From assembly GCA_036250225.1 (NCBI GenBank), contig JAPZLL010000072.1:1-64000 (forward strand): DNA of 64,000 nucleotides, written 5' to 3'. Under the pieces are notes generated by a model. That model saw only the letters and a list, made by a program, of their open reading frames with translations. It was not told the DNA's origin and did no database searches. This stretch comes from Cercophora sp. LCS_1. Lineage: Eukaryota > Ascomycota > Sordariomycetes > Sordariales > Lasiosphaeriaceae. This document shows, in pieces, positions 9,935-20,118 of this stretch; the stretch's first letter is position 1; every line of letters begins with the position of its first letter. The translations under genes were made by a program, and so were the position numbers.

Positions 9935-11305
9935 GACTTGGTGATGAATCGAGGAGAGAGAGGCAAGAGCCAAGTCTGGTAGGGTCGCAAAGGGCTATCC
10001 TGGAGAGAGAAGAAACCAGCATTGAGGATCGACGTAAGCGAGGGTGATATGTATATGGTAGCCACATGGCAAAGAGTTGTGCTGCTGCTGATGCTCGCTC
10101 CCGGACGGGGGCACTGCCATGTGAAGTCACAAATCCGGGGTGCAGATGTGGGGCCAAGGGATGTGGTGTGAGTTGTCGCAGATTCACCACCGTGCCCGCG
10201 CCGCTAGCAGGCTGCTGGAACGGGTGGGTTGGGGCTATGAAGTAGTGACTGGGCGCTCATGTTGCAAAGGTTGTCTGCGTATCTTGGGCTTGGAAGTCGA
10301 CTTCCTTCTGTATTGAATCCAATATTGAACCTCAACAAGGTTGAAGCTTGCCGGAATAGGATTGAGATGTCTCTTCCGGGTTCGGTGACCGGAACCACGA
10401 GATGACAACTCTGGAAGACCGCTGCGGGGTCAACCAGACTGCCCGAGCCACTGGTTCGCACAACGTTTTACCCCCGGTCATGATCAACACAACGGTCGCT
10501 GGATTATATTTAAATCGGGCAATCACAAAGCTTATCAAGAGTGTCAGCTCTTCCAACCCTCCTTGTGCTCGCATGTTACCCCTGCTGAGGTGGGGTGTTC
10601 TGAAGGAGGCTGCGACGTGAAGTGGGGTAGGGGGTTGGTCGTGCGCACTGCCGCCACTTTGCAACACCAAAATTCCTCGTCACAGCTTTCCGTCTTCGCG
10701 ATACATGTGAAAATAGCTGCAAGGAAGAGCGAAAGGGAGCTGTCTTTCTGACGGGCCGAGAGGGAAAGTTGACGCCGAGACCTCCAAGGATGCAATTTCA
10801 CCTTTCTCTTTTTCAGCAGGGTGTGGGCTTGAACCAGAAGTGCGATCTTTCGCGCCATTAGAAAAGTGGAGAAACTGCCCTGCTCTTTGGGCACGTACAC
10901 CATCGAACTCGAGACATTCCAGTCGTGCGCTCTCACTGCTCGAAAGTGTGTCGAGACCGAAGTGGCTCATCCCACCGAAATGCCCCTCAATCCCAGTTTA
11001 AAGTCAAACATCCAACTTCCTCTCGTCACCACGCTAGAAATTCATCGTTGAAGGAATGTGGGTCGGTCGCCCTCTTCGTCTCAAACAGCGCGCACTGCGG
11101 GGCAAACTTTCCGGAATCGGCTCAGCTGTTTGCATGCATGCACGCACCGCGCTCTGCCACTGCGTCGCCACCCGCCACCCACCTCACTGCAATTTTTGTC
11201 TCGCAAGAGACCATGACTTCAGCCTTGATTGCAAAACGAGACAGACCTCTGACCGCTCTCTCTACGCACCGGAAAGAGGGATTCTTCGAAGACATTGCTC
11301 GGGAA
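9935..11305. other. Intergenic, 1.4 kb
   Basis: The promoter of the PTH11-like gene lies at the left end. There are no further genes that I can support; open frames in 10544-10970 have no recognisable domains and only isolated codons in common with proteins. Near the right end (11181-11218) lies one copy of the dispersed element described separately. Confidence 0.45.
11181..11218 (-). repeat. Dispersed ~35-base element, copy A
   Basis: On the minus strand it reads TCATGGTCTCTTGCG, then AGAC, then AAAAATTGCAGTGAGG. It shares both blocks and their spacing with copies B-E elsewhere in the window. In this copy the first block can fold as a small hairpin (GTCTC-TTGC-GAGAC). It lies 90 bases downstream of the stop codon of the gene at 11306-12655. 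Confidence 0.75.
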
Positions 11306-12655
11306 TCAGACATCTTCGAATCGCACGATTTCGCCCTTCTCAATGGACTCAGCCCACCGGTCCGACTTCCCCACCCATATGCCATCACACTGCGATATTG
11401 CCTGAAAGAAGTCGGCCTTCAAACGCCACCAACTCTTTTCCTTCCCCTCGCTGCGTAGCCACTCTGGCCACAATTCACGCAGCTTGACCTCGTAGACCTT
11501 CCGCAGCTGTGTTGCCTCATACTCCATCCTGTGGATATAATACAGCGGATTCTTCTGGGTCTTGTCGTCCTTCGAGGTCTCATCATTGTCCGAGTCTCTA
11601 CAATCTGAGGATACCTCATCCGCGTACTCATCCCGCTCCGGCTCTTCCTCCCGGACAGGTTCCTCGAGAAACTTGGGGGGCATGGTTAGCATCCAGTGAG
11701 GTAGCGCCGAAACGCACTCCCAGTCCAGGATGGCTGTGATAGCGCCTTCATCGTTGACCAGAATATTGTTTAGATGAAGGTCATGGTGGTAAAGCCCTGT
11801 CGCCTCTGGCTCTGACTCATCCGAATGTAGAGGAAATACCTTGGGAACAAGAGCGAGCAGTTTTTGCGCCACGGACAAGATCTCCTCAGCGTCTTCTCGG
11901 TCGTCTTCGTCCTCTGTGCTTTCGAGGGTTGCAGTTTGATGCAGCAGAATAATCTTCAGCTGGGTGCTCAGCCAGTCGTGGGTTGAGTGAAAGGGACCCC
12001 GGGGGATATCGTAGCGGAGATGATCGCCCACGAAGAACTCGGGAGATACGAGTAAGCCCGGGGCAACCACAACCTCTTCCCAGACTTTATCGATGTCGTC
12101 GCCTTGTTCAACAAGCCCTCCTGATGCGTCCAACGTTCCTATCCTCTTGAATATTGGCCGTGGCCGTCCAAACCCCGATAGTTCTGACTGAAACGTAGCG
12201 ATTCGCTCTGTAAAGGCGATCTTTTGGTCCATCGACATGGTCCACCACCGGCCGGAAGCAGGCGCACCTTCCATAAACTCCATCAGGATCCATTCAAACC
12301 CAATCTCATTGTTGTTGCTATCATCAAACCCAAACACTTTGGGGGCTGGCACGCTGGTATTCTCGCGCACCCATCGCAGAGTGGCCACCTCGACGCGCAT
12401 TTTGCGACGTGGGTAGACCGGCAGCGTGACGCGCATCATGAGACGCCTTGGGTGTGTGGCGTATTTGACAGTGTAAAGTTTGTTGAACAAGCCGGACGTG
12501 TGGAAGGAGACTGTGCAGGGATCTTGAGGAGCAATCTTCAGTTGTTGGCGACAGACATTCTCGATTGCGGGGATGCGAGGGTCTCGCGTCCATTGTGGCA
12601 CCTGGCCAAAGAGGGTCTCTTTCCATTCTAGGCCATCCTGCTTGGGTTGCGCCAT
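11306..12655 (-). CDS. Aminoglycoside phosphotransferase (APH)-fold protein, 449 aa
   Basis: This is an uninterrupted frame. The ATG at 12653-12655 was chosen because the following MAQPKQDG matches a normal soluble N-terminus; an in-frame upstream extension of 34 codons lacks family similarity. Kinase-like landmarks are an N-lobe with LYTVKYATHPRRLMMRVTLP (nucleotide-binding Lys region) and the linker GFEWILMEFMEGAPASGRWW. They also include the Brenner motif HHDLHLNNILVNDEG (catalytic Asp and Asn) and the metal-binding ILDWECV, which replaces DFG. These define the APH/choline-kinase superfamily, a large expanded family in fungi whose substrates are mostly unknown. An acidic insert (EEEPERDEYADEV...DSDNDETSKDDK) precedes a helical C-terminus. 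Cytoplasmic location is inferred from the lack of a signal peptide. Drug resistance should not be inferred from the family name. Confidence 0.85.
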   Translation of the reverse strand: MAQPKQDGLEWKETLFGQVPQWTRDPRIPAIENVCRQQLKIAPQDPCTVSFHTSGLFNKLYTVKYATHPRRLMMRVTLPVYPRRKMRVEVATLRWVRENTSVPAPKVFGFDDSNNNEIGFEWILMEFMEGAPASGRWWTMSMDQKIAFTERIATFQSELSGFGRPRPIFKRIGTLDASGGLVEQGDDIDKVWEEVVVAPGLLVSPEFFVGDHLRYDIPRGPFHSTHDWLSTQLKIILLHQTATLESTEDEDDREDAEEILSVAQKLLALVPKVFPLHSDESEPEATGLYHHDLHLNNILVNDEGAITAILDWECVSALPHWMLTMPPKFLEEPVREEEPERDEYADEVSSDCRDSDNDETSKDDKTQKNPLYYIHRMEYEATQLRKVYEVKLRELWPEWLRSEGKEKSWWRLKADFFQAISQCDGIWVGKSDRWAESIEKGEIVRFEDV

Positions 12656-12872
12656 CTTTTGTGGTGAATGGTGTTTTGTCGTAAGTCCTGGCATACCTAT
12701 GTCGGAAGCAGGGTTGTCAGCTGCAAAACAAGACCCTTGCTGCCAATGCCTAATCACGTGCTCGTCGAAACTCGATCACAGTATCCTCTCATACCTATTA
12801 GACACTGTCCCTTCATCATGAGCGCTGAATCGGGTAAGCTTCTGGAAGACTTCTTCTAATTAACCTTTATAG

Positions 12873-13193
12873 ATGACCACCGACAGATCTGGTGTCAAGA
12901 CGTCAAGCGGCAAGTCCGGTAAGAAGTATACTAGCAGGTCCACTAGCGCTAGCAACACGTCTAATAGCGCGTCTGGTAGCGGGCACATCCAACACATCAG
13001 TGAGCCCGGCGGCCAAAAGCGCAACCTCCAAGTCCAGGTCAACAACCAGACCAAAATCTCAGTCAGGAAGAGAATTACTCCTCAAACGGTTTCTGGGCCG
13101 GCGCTGGCCCCATCTGACGGTTCGTGGTCCGTAGAGGAGACTAGGGAGAAACTGAAGGAGAGTAACTTGCTTCGAAAGAAGAAGGATAACTAA
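12873..13193 (+). CDS. Small basic Ser/Thr-rich hypothetical protein, 106 aa
   Basis: This open frame starts at an ATG directly after a TTTATAG sequence. A GTAAGC donor lies 39 bases upstream, which is short for an intron but could be a 5'-UTR intron; the frame does not continue into the upstream ATG at 12818. The N-terminal half is Ser/Thr/Gly/Lys rich and disordered. The C-terminal half (NLQVQVNNQTKISVRKRITP, then DGSWSVEETREKLKESNLLR) looks like a folded or helical segment with a Lys-rich tail. There is no recognisable domain. Coding status is supported only by composition and length. Confidence 0.4.
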   Translation: MTTDRSGVKTSSGKSGKKYTSRSTSASNTSNSASGSGHIQHISEPGGQKRNLQVQVNNQTKISVRKRITPQTVSGPALAPSDGSWSVEETREKLKESNLLRKKKDN

Positions 13194-14080
13194 GGAAATT
13201 AGTTTTCTGTGCCCAAACAACGGAATATGCTTGTGCTATATATCAACATGGACATCAGGAACTCAACAAGATTGGCACGAGTGAGTTTCTCATAACGTAT
13301 TCGCTCCGACACTTGTTCCAGAGTGATCGTAATGGGACAGGATGGAGACGGACAAGGTGCGAAATTAGGAAAATGGGGATTCCGTCATATTGACACCCCC
13401 TGGAAAAGTGCCCAATCATTGCAGTCCGAGATTTTTTCGGAGCGGTGAGAAACATTGAAATTCAGGCTTTCGAAGTTGAGCGTTGCTCATTGGTAGCCAT
13501 TCCTGAAGTGCAGAATGCAAAGTTGGTGGGTGTGGTGGAAATTGTGCTGTTGGCGAGAAAATCAGCATGTGACGTTGGGCATCTTTTCACTGCAATTTTT
13601 AACGCACAAGAGGTCATAAGGTTCCACACGTAGCAACTTTCAGATCACTCGGATTGATCCTTCATTCGATCGGATAACGCAGGCTCGGCTCCCAAACGTC
13701 GCTATGCCTTTCCCATTATGACGCTCCGACATTTTTAGACTCTAGCTTCCACATTGTAAGAACTCCAATGACGCCCAACTGGAAGCAACGAAAGCAAAGC
13801 TCAAAAACCCTGTAAAAACACCTCCCACCTCCACCTTCACCTCCCCGAACCAATACCATCCCGCCGATCCCAAACTCACCCACCCGCAGAACGCCATCAA
13901 CGCCTCTTTTCCCCAATCCAATCCCATCACTTCAACTCACCACGCCCTTTGAATCCCATCACCAGCCAGTCACCGACTCCCGCATTCCACAATCAAGTCA
14001 CCCAATCCCTCTCCCGCCACTCTCCTACAACCACACACTCCCGCTTCCACCACCTACGCCCACTCCCACACATCCGCACT
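13194..14080. other. Intergenic, 0.9 kb, with a C-rich right half
   Basis: The left part (13194-13720) is A/T-richer and contains dispersed element copy B at 13585-13622. The right part (about 13800-14080) is strongly C-biased on the plus strand, which produces long spurious frames on both strands. It probably represents the 3' UTR and downstream sequence of the secreted-protein gene on the minus strand. Confidence 0.45.
13585..13622 (-). repeat. Dispersed ~35-base element, copy B
   Basis: Minus-strand reading is TTATGACCTCTTGTG, then CGTT, then AAAAATTGCAGTGAAAAG. It has the same two-block structure as copies A, C, D and E, and it is intergenic. Confidence 0.75.
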
Positions 14081-14614
14081 TCACAACCCAGGCCTAGGCC
14101 TCCTCGTAGCCCCCTCCAACAACCCCGCAAGCGGCGGTTCCCCCAAACTCTCCGGATCCGGCTCCGGCACACCGCACCGCACCTCCATACTCCTCCAAAG
14201 CCCGCCCACCGCGCGTTCCTCTGGCAAAAACACGGCCGTATTCACAAACATTCTGCACCCCGGCTCGGCAAACAGTCTCGCCTGGCATCCATCTTTTTTA
14301 TTCGCGCTAAAAACAGCACAGCCCGCTGGTTTAGGCATCCCGATGCATTTTGGCCTCGTGGCGTCATGCGGTATGCTAACCCGCAGCATCACCCCCCCTC
14401 TGCAATGAGACGGCCCCGGCACGCCGGTAAAGACAGTCGCGGTGATGGGTAGGTCGGGGACGACGGTAGTGTTGGCTGTGGGATCGTCGTTGATGGTGAC
14501 TTGGCCTGTGTCTTCGACGACTTCGGCGGAGGGGGGCACGTCGTCGAGGGGTGCTGCTAGGGACGATCGACAGAGAGCGAGGCAGATGGCGGGGATGGGG
14601 ATGGAGATGCGCAT
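14081..14614 (-). CDS. Small secreted cysteine-containing protein, 177 aa
   Basis: The ATG at 14612-14614 opens a clear signal peptide (MRISIPIPAICLALCRSSLA, cleavage expected after SLAAP). The mature part has an acidic spacer with an N-glycosylation site (NTT), then a compact region with six Cys residues in the contexts SHCRG, PKCIG, GCAVF, DGCQA, PGCRM and VRCGV. This pattern suits three disulfides. The final 20 residues are Gly/Pro/Arg rich. There is no intron and no recognised domain. Small secreted Cys-rich proteins of this size in ascomycetes include candidate effectors and cell-wall proteins, but nothing here selects among these. Confidence 0.7.
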   Translation of the reverse strand: MRISIPIPAICLALCRSSLAAPLDDVPPSAEVVEDTGQVTINDDPTANTTVVPDLPITATVFTGVPGPSHCRGGVMLRVSIPHDATRPKCIGMPKPAGCAVFSANKKDGCQARLFAEPGCRMFVNTAVFLPEERAVGGLWRSMEVRCGVPEPDPESLGEPPLAGLLEGATRRPRPGL

Positions 14615-15747
14615 TGGAATTGTTTGCTACGTGGTCTGAGGGGTTGCAGATTGGATTGGTCGCGTGTAGATGTCGTGGAACGAAGGAGCGCAAGTTTATG
14701 TAATGACTTGGCGTGGAGGTTATGTTGTGTTATCTTTGCCAAGAATAAGGATTTTGGTCATCGTCAAACGGGCGTGGAGAATGAGAATGTCTGCGTTTGC
14801 TTTCGCCCACAGCGGTGAGAGTGATGGTGGTGGTGGTGGTGGTGGTGGCGGGTGGCGGAGCTTGGTTTCACAATCGTCTCGTGTCTGTGTCTGGTTCCGG
14901 GGTTTTGTGCGTCATGGTGGCGGGGCTCAACAGGATCACCATGGGAAGAATGACCGAAGCAAACAAACTCATTGGAATCACCCGAGCAGACAGTCATCGG
15001 GAACTTTCCTGGATTCCGTGGTGTGGTGCGCGGCCCGTGTCTCGGGAACTTGGTTTGCTTGGTTGGATATTCTCTTGACAATGACCTGCCGTGTCACCGG
15101 ACGGGCATGTCTTCGATGCGGGGATAAGAGAAAAGATTGGCTCGGGCCCGGGAACCCGGTTTGCGGACGGGTGCTTTCAGAAGAGACCGCATGCTGGCGT
15201 CTCGTAGGCGAACTCTGGACGCATCGTTTGTCCAGATTAGGCTTCCGACATTGTTTGTGTCTCGGGAACTGGTCGTACGGGCCGAGCCTGGGGCCCGTTC
15301 CGTTCCCGATATCATAGGAGAGCAAACTGCCGGAGCCGGAGAGGGCTTTTCTGGGGCGAATGACAGGCTGCATGACCAGGGAGAGCTTGCGAATCGCTCT
15401 GACGTTTCCCTCTGGGATTGGTGTGAGTTTGCTTCGATGTCTCGGGGATGCTGAGAACATATCCGGTTCGTTGTGACATAGCCGCTCGTGATGGCCGTGA
15501 TGGGAATGGCGTGATCTGTTGTGCGAGACACCGTCGAAGCTCTTCTCCTGAGCTCGGAGGGTTGTCACTGAGAGACTATGCGTCTTTCCTCAAAGCCTTC
15601 GTCTATAAGAAAGGCATGTCCGTTGCCTTGGGATGGCTGATGAAGCTGCAACTCATCAGCAGTCTTTGCAATCAGAACCATAATAACTTTAATACACTCC
15701 ATCCACGCCCTCCACTCGAGCTCCAACAAGCTTCACCTGTCGACATC
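14615..15747. other. Intergenic, 1.1 kb, promoter side of the metallothionein gene
   Basis: Contains a (TGG)n-like microsatellite near 14824-14850, CTCGGGAAC repeated at 15042 and 15262, and a TATA-like TATAAG at 15604, about 145 bases before the metallothionein ATG. The long frames on both strands have no family resemblance. Confidence 0.45.
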
Positions 15748-15874
15748 ATGACTCCCAGCTGCAACTGCAACACTTGCTCGTGCGCTTCCACCTGCAGTGG
15801 ATGCACCTGCTGCGTACGTATATCGCCTTGGATCACCACAATGCCTGAGACTGACATCTACGCAGAGCCATTAG
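15748..15874 (+). CDS. Copper-type metallothionein, 24 aa, two exons
   Basis: Exon 1 (15748-15813) encodes MTPSCNCNTCSCASTC followed by SGCTCC. A GTACGT donor at 15814, a CTGAC branch at 15851 and a CGCAG acceptor (ending 15865) remove 52 bases. Exon 2 (15866-15874) adds Ser-His-stop. The 24-residue product has eight Cys in C-x-C and C-x-x-C pairs. This is the size and layout of the small fungal copper metallothioneins typified by the 26-residue Neurospora protein. Its expected role is buffering of Cu(I) and detoxification in the cytosol. It is too short for ordinary ORF thresholds. Read without splicing, the frame instead continues 34 codons past the Cys run into sequence of unrelated composition, so the spliced model is preferred. 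Confidence 0.82.
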
Positions 15875-16130
15875 TGTCCAGATCGGGTCAAGAGATGATC
15901 ATGACGGGCTACTGAGTGTTTCCCAGCTCTGATCGGAAGGCGTTAGGGCAAGGCGTCAGGGTAGGGATCGACAAAGATTGCAAGAAAAAAGGTCCTTCCT
16001 GTTCCTCTATATGCGAATTCTATCATTTGGCTCCTTGACTCCATCCGCCGTTGTCTTTGGGTATCGTCTCTTCATGCGTCTATCGTGTGCAATGCGCCTT
16101 CATCCGTGGTATGAGCCTCTGTGAATCCCC

Positions 16131-18470
16131 TCACCTGCCTGCTTTCGTCGGCGCCCAATCTCCCAGCCAGCCTCTTGCCTTGGCTACATCGCCTCCCTCT
16201 GCTTCGAGCGCAGCGATGCACCACTCTGGCTCCCAAACACCCTCAGCCGCCATCATGGCCGCCATGTTCTTCCGTCGCTGTGAAGATTCGTCCACACAGA
16301 AATGCATAAACTGTGAGTGATCTGGAATGGCTTCAAGCAGCGGTTTCACCAATGGCAGTGCGGCAGCGGCCGATGACCCGAGCTTCTCCAGCTCCCGGTT
16401 GGCTCGCCCCGTCTTGCACCACTCGTTGGCGCACCACTTCTTGCCACACCCAGTCATGAGCTGTGTCAGGTAACGCCGCTCAATTCGCCGCCGCAGTGCC
16501 TTCCCCTCGGGATCGTGCATGCTGACATAGAGCGGAGAGAAGCACAAGCTGCACAGTCCCAAGTTGTTGCCGGGACCTTGGCCCATCCTGGTGCCACCAT
16601 TGATCTGGCCACGCGGCCCTACCCCATGCAGTGTGCGCCCGCAGAGTTCGTTTCTGCACACCTCAGGCTTCACTCGCGCAACCTTGTCCAGCTCGTGGTT
16701 GGCTATGTGCGCCGCCATGTCGCGCAGCCGCACAATCGCCCCACAGAGGTGGCAGTCGGTTGTACGGCCTCCGTCGGCGCGCTCATGTGCCGTGAGCCCG
16801 GATATCACGGTTTCCGCTTCGGATGATGGATCGAGAGGGTCGCCTTCTTGAGGAACCTCGAGGTGGCAGAACTGGCAGAGAACCACCTTCCCCGGGCAGA
16901 TCGTGGTGCGATGACGCGCCAGCTCAGACAAGCAAGGAAATGTGAAGGGGCTTTCTGGTCCGCAGAAAGAGCAGGTATGTGGAGTATGCTGGATGTACTC
17001 GTGCTTTGCCTTGCTTTCTGCAGTCGATCCATATGCTTCCTTATGCGATGGGCAATGCCAGTGGTTAGCCCATTCCTCCGATGGCTTCTGGAAGACGTGT
17101 TTGCACTCCGGGCAGAGAACGTTGTTCCGACGGCAAAAGTTCTCGTGTAGTACAATGGTTCGTTTGGGAATCCATTGCTGGCAGTTTCGACACTGTTCCT
17201 CATCCACTCTCTCCGAGGGTGAGCTGCCAAGGTCGATCGGTGCTGTAGCAGACCCCTGGGTGTCAACAGCTTTGGCCCGGAGACTGAACCGCCATGGAGT
17301 CGAGTCGCTGGTGGCGTCATCAGGAAGGGAGAAGCCGTGAATCGAGATCAAAAGTGACTCTGCGCCGTCCAGCTCGGCATTGGTGGGCTGGATGGCGATC
17401 CTCTTGACACCGTCGGTAGGAGACGAGAAGTCGCCAAAGATGTACTCCGATTCCCGCGGAAGGGCTCGTTGGCGTTTGGACTTGGGACTCACGAGCAGAT
17501 CAACCTCTTGCCCGTCGAGGACGGTGAGCTCGATGGAGACTGCACGGGATTTGTCCCAGGAAGGGAGATCGTAGTCGACGTAGTCGCCTGCCAAGACTTG
17601 TCCGTCCACTGCTTTCCAGATGTCGATCGTGTGGCCCACGGAGCTCCCGGCTGCCGTCCCAGGCGCTCTCTGTGCCTTCGCAGCTATTTGCCTTACTGTC
17701 TCCCTAGCTTGCTCTTCGTTCAAAGCTTCGATATCCACCTCCAAATCTGTGTCGACGACGCAGATGCCGTCCCCCTCCGGTCCGAACTTGTCTGCCAGGA
17801 ACCGAAACTCCTCTCCCTTGACTCCCCGAACCGTAAGGATCGAGTCTTTTGTCAGTGTCGTGAAGCTGGCGCGAAGCTGTCTTTCTAGCAAGGACTTCCA
17901 ATCGTCCGGGTTGTACCCTGCCTCCAGCGGTCTGAGCCGAGCATAGGTTCCCTTGGGAAGCTGCCGAGCTTTGACGGTAATCCAAACCCCGTCAGCCTCC
18001 CGATCGCCACCCACATTGTCTCCGGTGAGATCGATAACATCTTCCTCCGGCACCGGTGTTTTTTCTTTGATCTCGTCTTGTTTTATCCCCAATGCGTCCA
18101 GCAGGTACGGGCTCAACGCCACCTCGCCCTCGTCTGCCGAAAACTCGCGAATTCCCGCATATACCGCATTCCCGTTCTTCTTGTTGACAAGCTGGAACAT
18201 CAGTGGGTGTGGTAACTGTTGGTATGTTTCGCCATATTGTGCGTTGCTTTGTCGAGGCCCGCCAAGAGAATACGGATTGAATCGATCGAAGGCCGTGAAG
18301 GCATGCGAGCCGTGGGAGTTCGGCGCAGAGGAGGACGAAGCAGCAAGAAGCTGTTCAAGAGCCGACTGGGGCAGTAAGATCTTGTCGCCTTGTAAGTCCT
18401 TGTTTGCGACACGCGATGGATGTGCTGCACGAAACACTGCCGACCATGTCAACGCTGGTGGCTCGGCCAT
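16131..18470 (-). CDS. UFD1-domain ubiquitin-pathway protein with Cys/His zinc modules, 779 aa
   Basis: Single frame; the start at 18468-18470 gives MAEPPALTWSAVFRAAHPSR, which aligns with the beginning of the Ufd1 double-psi beta barrel. Residues about 25-185 carry Ufd1 landmarks: GDKILLPQSALEQLL, the PHPLMFQLVNKKNGNAVYAG segment, FSADEGEVALSPYLLDALGI and ARQLPKGTYARLRPL. In Ufd1 this domain binds ubiquitin and Cdc48/p97. Unlike the roughly 350-aa canonical Ufd1, this protein continues with a beta-rich middle and then a TRAF/XAF1-like series of Cys/His clusters (EEQCRNCQQWIP, RNNVLCPECKHVF, HTCSFCGPES, VVLCQFCHLEVP, DCHLCGAIV, EVCRNELCGRTL). The end holds CGKKWCANEWC and a UBA-like acidic helix. 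A long Ufd1-like paralogue with zinc fingers is known in filamentous ascomycetes. A role with Cdc48 is an inference. Confidence 0.88.
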   Translation of the reverse strand: MAEPPALTWSAVFRAAHPSRVANKDLQGDKILLPQSALEQLLAASSSSAPNSHGSHAFTAFDRFNPYSLGGPRQSNAQYGETYQQLPHPLMFQLVNKKNGNAVYAGIREFSADEGEVALSPYLLDALGIKQDEIKEKTPVPEEDVIDLTGDNVGGDREADGVWITVKARQLPKGTYARLRPLEAGYNPDDWKSLLERQLRASFTTLTKDSILTVRGVKGEEFRFLADKFGPEGDGICVVDTDLEVDIEALNEEQARETVRQIAAKAQRAPGTAAGSSVGHTIDIWKAVDGQVLAGDYVDYDLPSWDKSRAVSIELTVLDGQEVDLLVSPKSKRQRALPRESEYIFGDFSSPTDGVKRIAIQPTNAELDGAESLLISIHGFSLPDDATSDSTPWRFSLRAKAVDTQGSATAPIDLGSSPSERVDEEQCRNCQQWIPKRTIVLHENFCRRNNVLCPECKHVFQKPSEEWANHWHCPSHKEAYGSTAESKAKHEYIQHTPHTCSFCGPESPFTFPCLSELARHRTTICPGKVVLCQFCHLEVPQEGDPLDPSSEAETVISGLTAHERADGGRTTDCHLCGAIVRLRDMAAHIANHELDKVARVKPEVCRNELCGRTLHGVGPRGQINGGTRMGQGPGNNLGLCSLCFSPLYVSMHDPEGKALRRRIERRYLTQLMTGCGKKWCANEWCKTGRANRELEKLGSSAAAALPLVKPLLEAIPDHSQFMHFCVDESSQRRKNMAAMMAAEGVWEPEWCIAALEAEGGDVAKARGWLGDWAPTKAGR

Positions 18471-20118
18471 TGTCGCAATGTTTTGCCGTCGCAAACTTGG
18501 AGGGATTGTGGTGTTTCAGTTTCGGAGCCGTTGTGTGTCGGCGATTGTGGTCGTGGGTATACTCGAGCGTTTTGGTGAAAGAGAGAGGCTGGAGGTGGGA
18601 TTCATCGTGGTGCTGAAGCATCCAAATCCACCATCGAAGCAATCTGTCAGCGGTTCTTGCAGATTCCATCATCGTCACCAGCGATCGGCGCGTCAGGCAC
18701 CCGTCGGGTGGCGTTAGCGCGGCAAGTGGTGTGAAGTAAAAGTCCGACTCTGGAACCACCCAGGCAACAAAAAAAAGCCATACGTCAAATTTTCAAACAC
18801 GGTGTTGATTGGATTCAAGCCAACCTACACCTTTAGGAGGCATACAATACAACCCCCAACGCAATAAGTCACAATCAGAGGTATATGGGATATTTCTAAC
18901 GTCTCCATATATATATTTAAGCCCTTTCTGTAAAGAATTGGGCCTTCCTTAATTTCTTGTGGATGTCGTATTTCTTGTACAATACCATGTGCCCTTGGAA
19001 ATCGAACTTTTCTTGACACCACTTGCGCGGGGCGCGGGGCAGTCGCGGGGCAGCTGTCAGCTGTGGCCCAAGCTCCCTTCCCGCAGGAAGTTGGATCCGG
19101 CCGACTTTTAGAGCACAGCTAGAGAACTCGACAAGCTTTCTCGACATCGTAAGATTCTCGACCAAAAATTCCTGTTTTTTGCCCTCCGCCGAGAGCGCCG
19201 ACGTATTTCTCTTGTTGTTTACGCATAGGCGACCACGCACCCGGCAATACCATCGGCCCAACTCCATCCTGACCTCTGAGACAGCCACCTTCCTGATGAC
19301 CTGTTCGCTGAGTAAACCCCGTTCCACCAGCTCAGACTCTCAGACCCCTTCGCAGACATTGAGGAGATGCCAAAACGTAACATTTTCCATGTCAGCGCCA
19401 GTTCTGCTGGAAATCCCACCCTGCCAATGCGGGGAGGCCCTTCCCACGGCCAGATGGGGCATCCCGAGCCGAAGGATGGCGCGATAAGATAAGGAATTGG
19501 TTGGTCCATCGCATTTAGCCGTGTCTGAATGGCGATCAGGGTCGGTCGCGAGTGCAACGCGATCGCAGCACAACCCCACGCTACCAGCACAGAAACTGTG
19601 CGGAGAAGGCACGAACCAGACAAATGGGAGCAAGACGCGAAGGAGCAGCCGCCATTGGCGACACAGCGGCCAAATCATGGCACGCCACCCGTTCTGCGTC
19701 TAGAGACTGCAGCTTGACCCCAGAGTCTCGACCGACCGCCCGGCGATCTAGAGCCCAGCTAGATCCAGGACGAGCAGATCCCGATTTAAAAAAGCAACGA
19801 GCGCTTCCTTGGCCCTCCTTCTGGACACAGAACACCAACTGTTATCGACTGGACACGGAAACGTACACGTAGCAAAGCTGCCCGCTGCATCGAAGCTGCC
19901 GCGCTGACCGGGGTTTGTTTTTGGTGTGCCGCCTCGCGCCTTGACCGCTCGATACTTTGTCCATACCTCCACCCAACGCATCATCACCTCAACCATTTTC
20001 TCGTCCCTTTTCTTCCGCCCACCTAGGCTCCTGTGTCAAAGGATATCCAGTTTGCCAGTGTAGCCCTGACAGTACCTGTCGAACCCAGCACTACATCTCC
20101 ACAGCTCATCGCACTGCG
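18471..20118. other. Intergenic, 1.6 kb, divergent promoters
   Basis: This separates the UFD1-like gene (minus) from the F-box gene (plus). An A/T-rich centre (about 18780-18960) has several TATA-like stretches, and the last 200 bases are pyrimidine-rich. No coding frame with recognisable features is seen. Confidence 0.5.

Noticed and set aside
14978..15568. A 196-codon minus-strand frame upstream of the metallothionein gene.
   Set aside because: His/Arg/Ser-rich, no domains, overlaps several competing frames; considered spurious.
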